Position numbers and translations under genes: made by a program
In this document: one piece after another, positions 50,607 to 60,354 of the stretch
How the letters are laid out: every line of letters starts with the position of its first letter
Numbering within the stretch: the stretch's first letter is position 1
NCBI GenBank assembly: GCA_030220185.1
Contig: JASPKZ010002338.1
Coordinates: forward strand, 62,001 to 126,000
Length of the DNA stretch: 64,000 bases
Origin: Diploptera punctata
Taxonomy: Eukaryota > Arthropoda > Insecta > Blattodea > Blaberidae
Direction of reading: 5' to 3'
Notes under the pieces: generated by a model
What the model saw: only the letters and a program-made list of their open reading frames with translations
What the model was told of the DNA's origin: nothing
The model's database searches: none

Positions 50607-51250
50607 AATCCCAATTCGTGCCACGTGTCCTGCCTATCGCAGTCCACGATCTTATTATATCTGGTTTCCTATAGAATCATGTAGCTCACCGTTATATGGT
50701 CTCGAACCCAGGTCCGCTGCATACGAGGCAGCGATGCTACCTCGAGAACAAAAACACTAACTAACTGCCAGTATCTAACTTGTAGGTTCATGGCCGCACG
50801 GGCATAAGCTCTCCATGCATCCCTATCCTGAACTAATGTTTTCCAATCATTCCCTGTATAATCTTCTTCCCTCAAATAGTTTGTTTTATTCAATGCCACC
50901 AGGTTGTCATTCTCTCCTGACATGACGTTATTGTAACCCACCTCTGAGGTTGGGGCGCCTGGAACACGGAATTACGCTGCCCCGATGATATATGATTGGT
51001 GATGAAGCGCCAGGAGAGGCTTTAATCCTAAACTTAAGGAATATGTTAATGATGGCCAGATGATGTTTGTCTTACAGGCGAGGAAAAAAACCATCACTCA
51101 GGAAACTTGTCCCGACCGCCCGGTTGACAAGGCAACACGCTACCTCGAGACTACAGCGCTGGACTCCCTCAAATCATGTTATTTTCCCAACTCATTCTTG
51201 GTCTACCAACTGGCCGTTTTCCCCCTGGTTTTCCTACAAGAAGCTTCCAA
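50607..51250 (-). mobile_element. RTE-A fragment split by SINE2 insertions
   Basis: RTE-A minus blocks at 50,607-50,702, 50,757-50,877 and 51,165-51,250, separated by a SINE2 head remnant (50,703-50,750) and the SINE2b at 50,878-51,164. The last two blocks are collinear across the SINE2b, with the target duplication in RTE-A sequence. Confidence 0.75.
50878..51164 (-). mobile_element. SINE2b inserted in RTE-A, 10-bp target duplication
   Basis: Minus orientation, shortened body, 2b tail (gttggggcgcctgga ... gattaaagcctctcctgg on the minus strand). TCCCTCAAAT is present at 50,868-50,877 and 51,165-51,174 and belongs to RTE-A sequence, so the SINE is the younger element. Confidence 0.85.
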
Positions 51251-51292
51251 AGACACAGCTTATTGTTAATGTTAGAATTACAACTTCATATT

Positions 51293-51550
51293 GGGGCACG
51301 CCGTAGCGTAGTTGATAAGGCAGTACGCTAAAACCGGAACATCGAGGTTTTAAGTTCTGGTGGGATCACGATTTTTAAACTGACCTAAATATTCTGGCGG
51401 CGCCATGGCCTTGGGTCCACTCACCCTCTAACGGAAATGAGTACTTAGACACTTGTTCTAGGGCTGTTATCAAGTGCCGATTGTTTAAAAAAAAATGGAG
51501 CCTCCTACTACCCCCAGGGGCCTCCTAAGACTTGTAGCGAGATTATTTTA

Positions 51551-51552
<2 letters not shown>
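51293..51552 (+). mobile_element. SINE1 copy, diverged
   Basis: Plus orientation, from ggggcacgccgtagcgtagt to cttgtagcgagattatttta, followed by (TTA)n. Confidence 0.8.
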
Positions 51553-51581
<29 letters not shown>

Positions 51582-51588
51582 TTAGTCC

Positions 51589-51736
51589 TAGAACAACATT
51601 AACTATGATTTGAGGGAAGTAGATTATAGAGGGAATGATTGGAAAGCATTAGCTCAGGATAGGGATGTATGGAGAGCTTATGTCCGCGCGGCCATGAACC
51701 TACGGGTTCGATAGTGCCAGTGAGTAAGTAAGTAAG
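51589..51736 (+). mobile_element. RTE-A, only the last ~150 bp, 14-bp target duplication
   Basis: Very short 5'-truncated insertion (aacaacattaactatgattt ... GATAGTGCCAGTGAGTAAGT). TATTATTTTAGTCC at 51,575-51,588 and 51,737-51,750; the right copy runs directly into the SINE2a start. Confidence 0.9.
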
Positions 51737-51748
51737 TATTATTTTAGT

Positions 51749-52057
51749 CCACCGCTGTGGTCTCGAGGTAGCGTGCTGCCTTGTCACGCAGCGGGCCTGG
51801 GTTCGATCCCCGGTCGGGGCAGTTTTTCTGGGTGAGGTTTTTATCGGGGTTTTTCCTCACGTGTAAGACAAATGTCAGGAAAACGTTAAGGCACAAACGG
51901 TCCCCGAAATCATATGGCCATCATCATCATCCTTCACCGGTGTGGAAAGCAACGGGAAGCTACCACACCTACAATTCCCTAGTAAAGCTGCAAGCATAGC
52001 ATGAAAATGCTATGATTGCAATGAAGGACCTGACTTCGGGGAGAATTACTATGAATG
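51749..52057 (+). mobile_element. SINE2a, reference copy
   Basis: Complete head: ccaccgctgtggtctcgagg, gtagcgtgctgccttgtcac, B box GGTTCGATCCCCGG. Body: gtgaggtttttatcggggtt, taagacaaatgtcagg. 2a tail: aagctaccacacctacaatt, gcaagcatagcatgaaaatg, ggagaattactatgaatgg, then (ATT)n. No reading frame; Pol III-type internal promoter inferred from A and B boxes. Confidence 0.9.
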
Positions 52058-52212
52058 GATTATTATTATTTATATTATTATTGTTATTATTATTATTATT
52101 ATTATTATTGTTGTTATTATTATTGTTATTATTGTTATTATTATTGTTTATGTTATTATTATTATTATTATTGTTGTTTATTATTATTATTATTATTATT
52201 ATTTTATTATTA

Positions 52213-52264
<52 letters not shown>
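52058..52264. repeat. (TTA)n/(TTG) microsatellite grown from SINE2a tail
   Basis: About 200 bp of TTA repeats with interspersed TTG. It begins exactly at the SINE2a 3' end. The long Leu/Tyr-rich frames across it are artefacts. Confidence 0.95.
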
Positions 52265-52429
52265 ACTGTTGTTATGTGTTACTTTTTTATTATTTATTAT
52301 TATTTTATTATACCGTCATTGTATTATTATTGTTACGGTACTACTTATCGTTATTATTGATTTTGCACTTAATCCAATATTTAATACGTTATGGTTTATG
52401 TAAGGATTATTAGAGGTTTATATTTATAA

Positions 52430-52512
52430 AGAGGGAAAACGCCCATTAGCGCAAGATAGGGATGTGCGGAGAGCTTATGTCCGTGCGGCCATGAACCTAC
52501 GGGTTAGATGGG
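52430..52512 (+). mobile_element. RTE-A 3' fragment with internal deletion
   Basis: gagggaaaacgcccatt joins directly to agcgcaagatagggatgt, skipping ~100 bp of the normal sequence, then continues to gaacctacgggttagatg. Tail lost. Confidence 0.7.
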
Positions 52513-53632
52513 TGCCATGAGTAGAAGTATAAAGTTTGAAAATGTTTGGTTAATGAACACGTGGACACAGTCTGAGACATGGCAACACTGGCCTTTATTG
52601 ATCGTCTCCAGTCAATCGAAATGGAGATCAACGGCTCTGTATAAATTTTTACACCTTACATTGTTTTTAATATTTACACGAAATCTTTCAAACCAATATA
52701 AAAAATAAACGTTTTCAGATGATCTTGGATAAATATGCTTTTAAAATATGCTATTGAAATACCTCTGAGCTATTGGGCTTAATATATATTTTATTTTATT
52801 TCGCAAAGTTTTTAATCATTTCACATTTACATTATAAATACAGTTTATTAATGTTGTCAGGATTTGGTACACTTGAGCAAGGTCACGCGAACATTTGTAC
52901 CTAGCGATTGTCTTTTGTTCGATGGCAACACCGCATGTTTTACTCGAGGTTCAAGACAGTACATGTAATAAAAGTTTGATACTGACGAAGGAAAGCTGTA
53001 CGGCGTTCTTATAGCAGCCATAACAGTTAACAAATAGCAGTTATTATGATTATAACAGTTTATACAAATGTCTTAAACTTAAAATATAACAAAAGGGTTA
53101 TCCTAACTTTAGTTATACATTTTTTGTTTTTGTTCAGAATATATTATTGATTAGGTTACATTTTAGTTAGTTTTTAATATTTGTTGGTTTAAACTTGATA
53201 TTTAATTTTTTGTGCCGGATAGCTGTGACCAGACATAACTGTTATACTGTTATAAATTCTCAGTGTTTGCTTGGCTGTGTGACATGAATATTACAAAGTG
53301 AGAACTGATGTATAGTTCAGCTGGGGATTCTATGCCAGGAGTACATCTAAATAATTTGAAATAAAACCAGAAAATGGTACAGATTATTGTAGCAATAAGG
53401 TATGCTAATTTTTTCATAAGAAGTGCCTTGGAATTGTAACGGGAGATTGTCATATTTATAATTTAAAACATCATCGTATTAGGAAAAACTTTCCACATCA
53501 TTACGGTATGTATCTAGTTGAATCTTGTAAAGTTATGTAGCTCTCTGTTTCGCTGTCTTCCACATTCACCTAAATGTAACTGGAATTAGTATTATGAATT
53601 AATTCAGAAGATTGCTGAATACCCAAACAAAT
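52513..53632. other. No gene recognised
   Basis: Repeat-poor sequence. A minus-strand acceptor-like tract (ttatttcaaattatttag, ~53,345) opens a 31-codon frame to a stop (CTPGIESPAEL...), not strong enough to call. Confidence 0.3.
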
Positions 53633-53765
53633 GTTAAGATATCAACCTGCAGGAAGAAGAAGACCAGGACGTCCACTCAAAAGACTTTTGGATGGTGTTT
53701 CTCTTGAGACCGAAACAGGTCAACAAATGGCCTAAATTCGTGAATGTACTATGATGATGATGAAT
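53633..53765 (+). pseudogene. Short LINE 3' end with (GAT)n tail
   Basis: RYQPAGRRRPGRPLKRLLDG then VSLETETGQQMA and a stop, followed by gatgatgatgaa. An RTE-like C-terminus and simple tail, related to but distinct from RTE-B. Confidence 0.65.
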
Positions 53766-53834
53766 TAATTCAGAGTGGATTGTTTAAAATATCTATAAAT
53801 ACATATCCCATACCGGTATGTGTTTTGAGCTGCT

Positions 53835-54027
53835 TTGAGCCCCCATGGTGGAGAACATTTTCTCATGCAATTTCGGTCGGTATGGAACAGGTGCCCACCC
53901 AGAATCGTGAGGAATTTGAGTTGCGGCTTTAGGTTGAGAAAACCAACTATAACAGCTAGGGGTCCCGACATGCTGATAATCCTTATAGTGACTCCACTTC
54001 TGATTAGCAGATGTGAGGCCAGCAGAC
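53835..54027 (+). mobile_element. SINE5, 3' two-thirds
   Basis: Plus orientation: attttctcatgcaatttcgg, gtgcccacccagaatcgtga, aaccaactataacagct, cccgacatgctgataat, gatgtgaggccagcagac. The tRNA-like head is degraded. Confidence 0.6.
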
Positions 54028-54116
54028 TGTTTGTAATTATTGTTACTAGTTATTTGAATTCAGTCACTTATTAATTTTTCCTCATTTGTCATTAACTGTT
54101 CATTTCCATTATATAA
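54028..54116 (-). mobile_element. RTE-A internal fragment
   Basis: attatttgaattcagtcact ... gttcatttccattatataat: matches the EFKYLG/GNGQL-coding region, truncated at both ends. Confidence 0.75.
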
Positions 54117-54424
54117 TAGGGTGGGCCAAAAAAAGTCATTTTTTTATTTCGAAGTTGTAATAGCGCGGAAAAGTTGTGAATTATATAGACAAAAGAAACG
54201 GAAATATATATATATATATCAAAATCGGTTGACATCTTCCAGTCGCGCAAAGAGTCTAAAGTTTGACAAGATATGAAAAAAAGTCATTTTTGAGATTATT
54301 TCTTTAATTTTCTAATTAGGCGTCTTCGTAATGTAATAGTTTGTAACGTCTTCAAATAGAGCCTAAAAACAATGTGTTTTAATTTCACGTAGGCCCTACG
54401 TACTGTTTATCAGTTTGGAAAATT
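54117..54424. other. Possible transposon end, unassigned
   Basis: Begins 'agggtgggccaaaaaaagtc', resembling the ends of arthropod DNA elements, and ends near the tandem array. 'aaaaaagtcattttt' occurs twice (54,129 and 54,280). No frame. Confidence 0.3.
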
Positions 54425-55258
54425 GTTTGTTTACAGCAGTTATAACTACTGGACACCCTCCCTGTACGTTATATAATATTACATAATATTTGATGCAATT
54501 ATGAAGTATATAAAATAACAGAATTAAATAGAGACTAATACTTAATAAAAGGGAAAGTTTTTATTTAAAAAAAACAGATTTTTATGTCAATTTGTTATAT
54601 TTAAACTACGACACGATAAACGGAACAGCCATGGCGTCGTTTTAACCGAGAGAGTGTCAGTGCAGATAATATAAAATTTGCAGAAGCTTTTTAACTTAAA
54701 CTTAGTTGTTTACAGCAGTTATAAGTAGTGGACACCCACCCTGTACGTGATATAATATTACATAATATTTGATGCAATTATGAAGTATATAAAATAACAG
54801 AATTAAATAGAGACTAATAGTTAATAAAAGGGAAAGTTTTTATTTAAAAAAAACAGATTTTTATGTCAATTTGTTATATTTAAACTACGACACGATAAAC
54901 GGAACAGCCATGGCGTCGTTTTAACCGAGAGATGTCAGTGCAGATAATATAAAATTTGCAGAAGCTTTTTAACTTAAACTTGATTGTTTACAGCAGTTAT
55001 AACTAGTGGACACCCTCCCTGTACGTGATATAATATTACATCATATTTGATGCAATTATGAAGTATATAAAATAACAGAATTAAATAGAGACTAATACTT
55101 AATAAAAGGGAAAGTTTTTATTTAAAAAAAACAGATTTTTATGTCAATTTGTTATATTTAAACTATGACACGATAAACGGAACAGCCATGGCGTCGTTTT
55201 AACCGAGAGAGTATCAGTGCAGATAATATAAAATTTGCAGAAGCTTTTAAATTAAACT
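54425..55258. repeat. Three near-identical 279-bp tandem units
   Basis: 'ttacagcagttataa' starts at 54,431, 54,710 and 54,989: period 279 bp twice. Units differ at only a handful of sites (e.g. agagagtgtcag / agagatgtcag / agagagtatcag). No open frame spans a unit. A recent triplication or a short satellite seed. Confidence 0.92.
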
Positions 55259-55515
55259 GCGTAAAGTTGGATGCGAATTTTGTAAACTTCATGCCGGTAA
55301 ATATTTAGTCCTAATACTTTGTCAATACATTAATATTATTTTAGCTTGTATATTTAGTCATTTTTATGCTTAGTAGGTATACAGTGAATATACAGGCCTA
55401 ATTATCATGGGCATAACCAGCATTGGATTAAGGGGATGCAATTTTTTTTTCTCGGCTCTATACCTTCCGGGTACAAACGAACAAATACAAAATAGTACCT
55501 TTATTTTTTTAACAA
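55259..55515. other. No gene recognised
   Basis: AT-rich flank of the 279-bp array. Confidence 0.3.
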
Positions 55516-55711
55516 AGTCCACCGCTGTGGTCTCGAGGTAGCGTGCTGCCTTGCCACGCAGCGGGCCCGGGTTCTATCCCCGGTCGGGACAAGTTTTCTG
55601 GGTGATGGTTTTTTTGGGGTTTTTCCTCACTTGTAAGAGAAATTTCAGGAAACTTTAAGGCCAAAGCGGTCCCCGAACATCATCCGGCCATCATTAACAT
55701 ATTAAGTTTAG

Positions 55712-55980
55712 ATAATTGAGTTGGTGTTTACTTGATGAAAATCCATATTTATTAATTAAATATAAAATAAAACGTAGTTTTATTTGATTTTCATATTTAT
55801 TATATAATTCAGTGACAGATTTAAATAAATATTGTTGTATTGTTGCTTAGATCAGTTGGAACACAATTCATAATTTGTTAACATGTGTGAAGAAGGTACA
55901 GTGTACCGAAACAGCTGTCACTGAATTATATAATAAATATGAAAATCAAATAAAACTACGTTTTATTTTTATTTAATTAA
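55712..55980 (+). mobile_element. Small PLE unit in SINE2b, 12-bp target duplication
   Basis: 269 bp. TATTAAGTTTAG at 55,700-55,711 and 55,981-55,992. The left part (ttgagttggtgtttacttga ... ttcagtgacag) and right part (tcactgaattatataataaa ... ttaattaa) are inverted relative to each other. Same structure as 35,023-35,293 without coding sequence. The middle (tattgttgcttagatcagtt) is shared with 2,205-2,240. Confidence 0.85.
55887..55919 (+). ncRNA. Hammerhead-like core, first base mutated
   Basis: Same 33-base motif as 35,178-35,210, except that the leading C of CTGAAGA is G. Confidence 0.35.
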
Positions 55981-56150
55981 TATTAAGTTTAGCATTAAAG
56001 TCTCTCCTGGCGCATTATCACTTATCCTATATCATCGGGACAGCGTAACTCCTCCTTCCGGCGCCCCAAACTCACAAGTGGGTTACAATAACGCCATGTC
56101 AGAAGAGAATACCAGAATGTCGAAATGGCAATGTGATGACATAAAAAAAA

Positions 56151-56464
56151 TAAATTAACCTCAATATATTTGGGGAAGAGGAAATATGAAGAATAATAGC
56201 GAAATGATTCCAGAATTTTTAGGCATCGCGAATTGAATTTGTGTCCAGATTACTTCTTAATTGTTATACTTAATTGTATTGAAGCTATTAGCTACACACA
56301 CAGTCCGACTCGCCTTTTCGTTAGAGAAAAAATGTAAGTACGTATTGTTTGAATTTTTCAATATCATTTTAATAAGTTTTCCGTACAGACTGAGCATACA
56401 TTGTAGATCGGTGCCATGTCTTGGGCGCTAAAAGTGTGCGTTCAATCGACATCGTAATGTAATG
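56151..56464. other. No gene recognised
   Basis: Mixed-composition DNA between SINE2b and SINE1, no frame or repeat match. Confidence 0.3.
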
Positions 56465-56735
56465 TGTTCCCACTACAGGCCTCGGGAGGCCCTTGGGGTA
56501 ATAGGATGTTAAGGCTCCCACTTTTTCTAGACAATCGGCACTTGATGTCAGCCGGGTTGTCAGCTCAGAACAAGCATCTGGTATTCATTTCAGTTAGAGG
56601 CTGAGTCGACCCCAGGGTCATGGTGCCACCAGAAGGTTTGTGTCAGCTTAAAAATCCTGACCCCACCGGGACTTGAACCCTCGACCTTCCGGTTTGTAGC
56701 GCACTGCCTTAACCACTACGCTACGGCGGACATCT
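56465..56735 (-). mobile_element. SINE1 copy
   Basis: Minus orientation from ttcccactacaggcctcggg to the tRNA-like head ending ctacgctacggcgg. A ~25-bp internal deletion near 56,568. Confidence 0.85.
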
Positions 56736-56746
56736 TATTATTATTA

Positions 56747-57176
56747 TTTTTAGGGGTCCTCATCTAGGGGATATGTGGATGGCGACCACAAGGTGCCCAA
56801 GCCGTGCAAAACATTTCTTCCGCTTACTTGTGTTTTGCACTCTTTTAACTTTACTATCTAACCTCTCTTGGTTAACTCTTGTTTTTTTCGACCCCAATGC
56901 TATTAGGGCATCCGAGGGCTAGGGAATCTTTCCTTTCTTCCATTTCTTCTTTCCTTTATTTTCTTTTCTTCTCCAGAAAAGCCTGGCCAGAGGCTATAAG
57001 ACGGCAGCCCCATCACTGGTCTTGCCTTCCCTTAGCCAGCAACCAATCGAAGGGACTATTATTATGCTTTCAAGTCTTATACGAGAATTTCCCTCAAACG
57101 CTGGAGGGAAATTTTTCTATAGGATCGTAACAGGCCTTGGCCTAATACTTGGAAGGAAGAAGAAGAAGAAGAGAAG
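56747..57176 (+). mobile_element. SINE-like element with LINE-E 3' tail
   Basis: About 430 bp. The 5' part (ggggtcctcatctagggga, gcaaaacatttcttccgctt) is unlike any LINE in the window and has no obvious A/B boxes. The last ~70 bp (cgctggagggaaa ... ggatcgtaacaggccttggc ... (GAA)n) are almost identical to the 3' end of LINE-E at 57,888-57,957. It may be a non-autonomous partner of LINE-E or an internal-deletion derivative of it. Confidence 0.65.
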
Positions 57177-57324
57177 AACATATATTTTAACATTTTATAC
57201 CTCCTTTCGGATAGAAGAAAATATCTTTCTATCTAGTGCGAGCGCACACCCCTGCACCCTCCTCGCTAATGCTAATTATACATCATAATACAACGATTAC
57301 AGCAGTATTTAAAAATAAATAAGC

Positions 57325-57632
57325 TTGATGGACGATAGGCCTAGAAGATCCTTGGCCTACCAGCCGGCTGGCCTCCCATCCACCTGTGTTAATCACAGAA
57401 ATGGATGATCATCCAACAGATAAAGGAGTAAGATGAAATCAGAATATAGGGTCTTCCAGCCGTTATAGCTGTTTTTATTTTCAACCTAGAGTCATTACTT
57501 AAAAACACGATGCTGGGTGGGCACTGGCCAAATTTCTATGAGAATATTTCATCCCCCAATAGGGACCCAAACCAGCACAAGTCCCATAGCTATTGCATCA
57601 GTGCACGATGCCTTATACCCGCAGCAGGATCA
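57325..57632 (-). mobile_element. SINE5, most complete copy
   Basis: Minus orientation, about 310 bp: tRNA-like head gtataaggcatcgtgcactg and ggtttgggtccctattg; then gtgcccacccagcatcgtg, ataacggctggaagaccc, and end gtgggaggccagccggctgg-type sequence. Used as reference for the family. Confidence 0.65.
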
Positions 57633-57875
57633 CCTGAAGTGAAAAGAAGAAGAGATAGCCATTTTGGTTTTCTTTTCTTGCCACATTGTCTAGTTTTCAA
57701 CTTAAAATACCTACATAATTCCTGACATTTAAATACATTAGCTCGGATTCTGTATTCTTTCGCCCTAGACCTGTTTAATACTGTCTTATTTTCAATCGTA
57801 TATGTAATATCCCTTACGTCCCACATGGGGGACATAAGTGCTCCCTATAGGGAGTTTCTTAACTAGTCTAATTTA
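57633..57875. other. No gene recognised
   Basis: An 81-codon minus frame (57,590-57,835) overlaps SINE5 and has no recognised motif; not called. Confidence 0.3.
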
Positions 57876-57887
57876 GTTACGCTTATT

Positions 57888-58504
57888 CTTCTTCTTCCTT
57901 CCAAGTATTAGGCCAAGGCCTGTTACGATCCTATAGAAAATTTTCCCTCCAGCGTTTCATAGGACGGCCCAGTGATCTTCGTCCTCTTGGTATACAATTA
58001 TAAACAGCTTTGAGGATCCGATTTGAACTCATTCTTTCAAGATGGTGTTTCCAATTTAGTTGGTACTGTTTAATATATTCCAAAATTGGCGTAGTCTTCA
58101 ATTCTTTTAAGATATCGGTGTTCCTTTTCCGATCCCATCTGGTGTAACCCGCTGTTGTGCGCATGAATCTCATTTCACAAGCCGTTATTCTGCTTTCATC
58201 TTGTCTTTTTAGTGTCCATGCTTCACTACCATAGGTCAACACTGGTCTAGCCAAAGTGTTATATAAACGTAACCTGGTGTTTTTTTTTTTGTACAAGGGA
58301 TGGTTTCATAACTTGATTAATAATTCCTAAACTTTTATTATAACTAGTAATTTTTTCAGGGATATCCTTTTCATCCCAGATAGAGAGATAATATCCAAGA
58401 TACTTAAATTGATTAGATCTCTCTAAAATTTTATTCTGGAGACAGATTTTTACTTTGTATGAGGTCCTTCCCATGAAATGCCATAATTTTAGTTTTGTTA
58501 ATTG
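57888..58504 (-). mobile_element. LINE-E 5'-truncated copy, 12-bp target duplication
   Basis: The minus-strand frames cover NQFKYLGYYLSIWDEKD (58,259-58,525) and, after a frameshift near 58,280, LYNTLARPVLTYGSEAWTLK, CEMRFMRTTAGYTRWDRKRN, NWKHHLERMSSNRILKAVYN and RGRRSLGRPMKRWRE. The 3' end is the ~70-bp sequence shared with 56,747-57,176, then (GAA)n. GTTACGCTTATT at 57,876-57,887 and 58,505-58,516. Confidence 0.88.
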
Positions 58505-58682
58505 GTTACGCTTATTTCCCCACATATATCAATGAGGAATATGTAATATTAATAATTAGGTCTATAATAGAAGTTAAGATAGCAGCATAGTATAGGCCTA
58601 TATTACTGAATTGTGTAGAAGTCTTAGTTCTTATTATGCTATGTTCCAAAATTAACTTTTAGCACATAAAAATCCTCGCCTC

Positions 58683-58684
<2 letters not shown>

Positions 58685-58741
<57 letters not shown>
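58685..58741. repeat. (TAA)n microsatellite
   Basis: About 57 bp of TAA; continues at 59,217-59,243 on the other side of LINE-F. Together they represent the tail of the minus-strand SINE2a at 59,244. Confidence 0.95.
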
Positions 58742-58744
<3 letters not shown>

Positions 58745-59219
58745 GATTTTAGTCAAAAATTTATAAAATTTAACAGAGTAACAGGAATTATAAATAATAT
58801 TTTCAAGCCAAACACAGTACAGCAACACACACGAACTAGAATTTATAAAACACTGGCCAGACCCATATTATGTTACGGCAGTGAGGCCTGGACAATTCGC
58901 AGTGTAGATGAACAAAGACTAACTGCGGCAGAAATGAAATTTATGAGACGTACTGCGGGCTATTTAAGGACAGACCATAAAAGGAATTCTGACATTCTCA
59001 AAGAATTACAAACAGTATCAGTCATGGAATATGTACAAAAATACAGAAACAACTGGAAATCTCACGTACGAAGAATGAGCAGAACAAGAATACCACGTCA
59101 GATCTTAAATTACCAGCCACCAGGCAACAGATCTTTGGGCAGACCCTTCAAACGTTGGATTGAGACCGTAACAGACCACAAGGTCTATCACATGAAAGGA
59201 AGAAGAAGAAGAAGATAAT
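58742..59219 (+). mobile_element. LINE-F copy inserted in a (TAA)n tail
   Basis: ARPILCYGSEAWTIRSVDEQ, AAEMKFMRRTAGYLRTDHKR, NSDILKELQTVSVMEYVQKY, NWKSHVRRMSRTRIPRQILN, YQPPGNRSLGRPFKRWIETV are open in one frame from ~58,850; tail (GAA)n. A relative of LINE-E. (TAA)n lies on both sides, so the target duplication cannot be measured. Confidence 0.85.
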
Positions 59220-59243
59220 AATAATAATAAGAATAATAATATA

Positions 59244-59567
59244 TCCATCCATCCATAGTAATTCTGCCCGAGGGCAGGTCTTTCACTGCAATGTAGCATT
59301 TTCATGCTATGCTTTGCAGCTTTACTAGGGAATTATATGTGTGGTAGCTTCCCGTTACTTTCCACACCGGTAAAGAATGATGATAAGGATGATGATGATG
59401 GCCGGATGATTTTCGGGGACCGTTGGGCCCTAAGCTTCCTGACATTTGTCTTACAGGTGAAGAAAAACCCCGAAAAAACCTCATCCAGATGCCTGTCCCG
59501 ACCGGGAATCGAACTGGGCCCGCTACGTGATAAGGCAGCACGCTATCTCAAGATCACAGCGGTGGAT
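59244..59567 (-). mobile_element. SINE2a, full-length
   Basis: Minus orientation. Tail gcccgagggcaggtctttcac at left, head ggccc...gcggtgga at right, B box slightly altered (gggaatcgaactgggcc). Its (TAA)n tail was invaded by LINE-F. Confidence 0.88.
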
Positions 59568-59621
59568 ACATTTCCGGTTTTAACAATGTTGACACATTTT
59601 TCCGGTACTAGTGATTTGTAT

Positions 59622-59890
59622 TTAATTTTATAATTTTCTTCCATTCGTCTCTATTATAACACAATTCTTCCTCTATTTCCCAGTCCCTTGGATCCACGTG
59701 AGATTTGATCGTCGTTTCCTTCTCGTTCCTGATGGTGTCAATCCCATTATTATTATTAGTATTATTATTATTGTTATTATTATTATTATTATTACTATTA
59801 TTATTATTATTATTATTATTAATTTTGCTAATCTTTCATCCTCCATTCGCTTGAGATGCCCGTACCATTTTTGTTGCTTTTCTTGGATGA

Positions 59891-59893
<3 letters not shown>
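59622..59893 (-). pseudogene. LINE-K C-terminal remnant split by (ATT)n
   Basis: Minus strand: FIQEKQQKWYGHLKRMEDER then LAK at 59,825-59,893; a (ATT)n microsatellite at 59,744-59,822; then GIDTIRNEKETTIKSHVDPR and DWEIEEELCYNRDEWKKIIK at 59,625-59,742. The order fits a LINE C-terminal region, with the usual basic GRPR segment replaced by the microsatellite. Confidence 0.5.

Positions 59894-59939
<46 letters not shown>
59894..59939. repeat. (TAA)n microsatellite, SINE2a tail
   Basis: 46 bp of TAA directly attached to the 3' end of the following minus-strand SINE2a. Confidence 0.95.
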
Positions 59940-59941
<2 letters not shown>

Positions 59942-60273
59942 CCATCCATAGCCATTCTGCCCGAAGGCAGGTCCTTCACTGCAATCATAGCATTTTTATG
60001 CTATGCTTGCAGCTTTACTAGGGAATTGTAGGTGTGGTAGCTTCCCGTTGCTTTCCACACCGGTGAAGGATGATGATAATGATAAGGATGATGATGATGA
60101 TGGCCATATGATTTCGGGGACCGTTCGGGCCTTAAAGTTTTCCTGACATTTGTCTTACAGGTGAGGAAAAACCCCGATAAAAACCTCACCCAGAAAAACT
60201 GCCCCGACCGGAGATCGAACCCGGTCCGCTGCGTGACAAGGCAGCACGCTACTTCGAGACCACATCAGTGGAC
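59940..60273 (-). mobile_element. SINE2a, full-length
   Basis: Minus orientation, 334 bp, clean copy from ccattctgcccgaaggcag to ccacatcagtgga; B box as cggagatcgaacccgg. (AAT)n on both sides. Confidence 0.9.
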
Positions 60274-60354
60274 TAATAATAATAATTATTATTATATACA
60301 TATATTATTATTATTATTATTAATTTTATTAGGAATATTCCATAATACAGTGTT

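Larger units (their letters stand above)
55516..56150 (+). mobile_element. SINE2b, plus strand, interrupted by a PLE unit
   Basis: Head and body at 55,516-55,711 (ccaccgctgtggtctcgagg, ccgggttctatccccggt) and 2b tail at 55,981-56,150 (ctctcctggcgcattatcac, cggcgccccaaactcac, gggttacaataacgcc). The PLE unit lies between with a duplication of SINE sequence. Confidence 0.85.

Noticed and set aside
52012..52413. Leu- and Tyr-rich ORFs of 133 and 69 codons
   Set aside because: They are translations of a (TTA)n microsatellite.
53250..53453. 67-codon minus-strand ORF with a hydrophobic N-terminus
   Set aside because: The hydrophobic part coincides with a T-rich acceptor-like tract, and the remainder has no recognisable motif.
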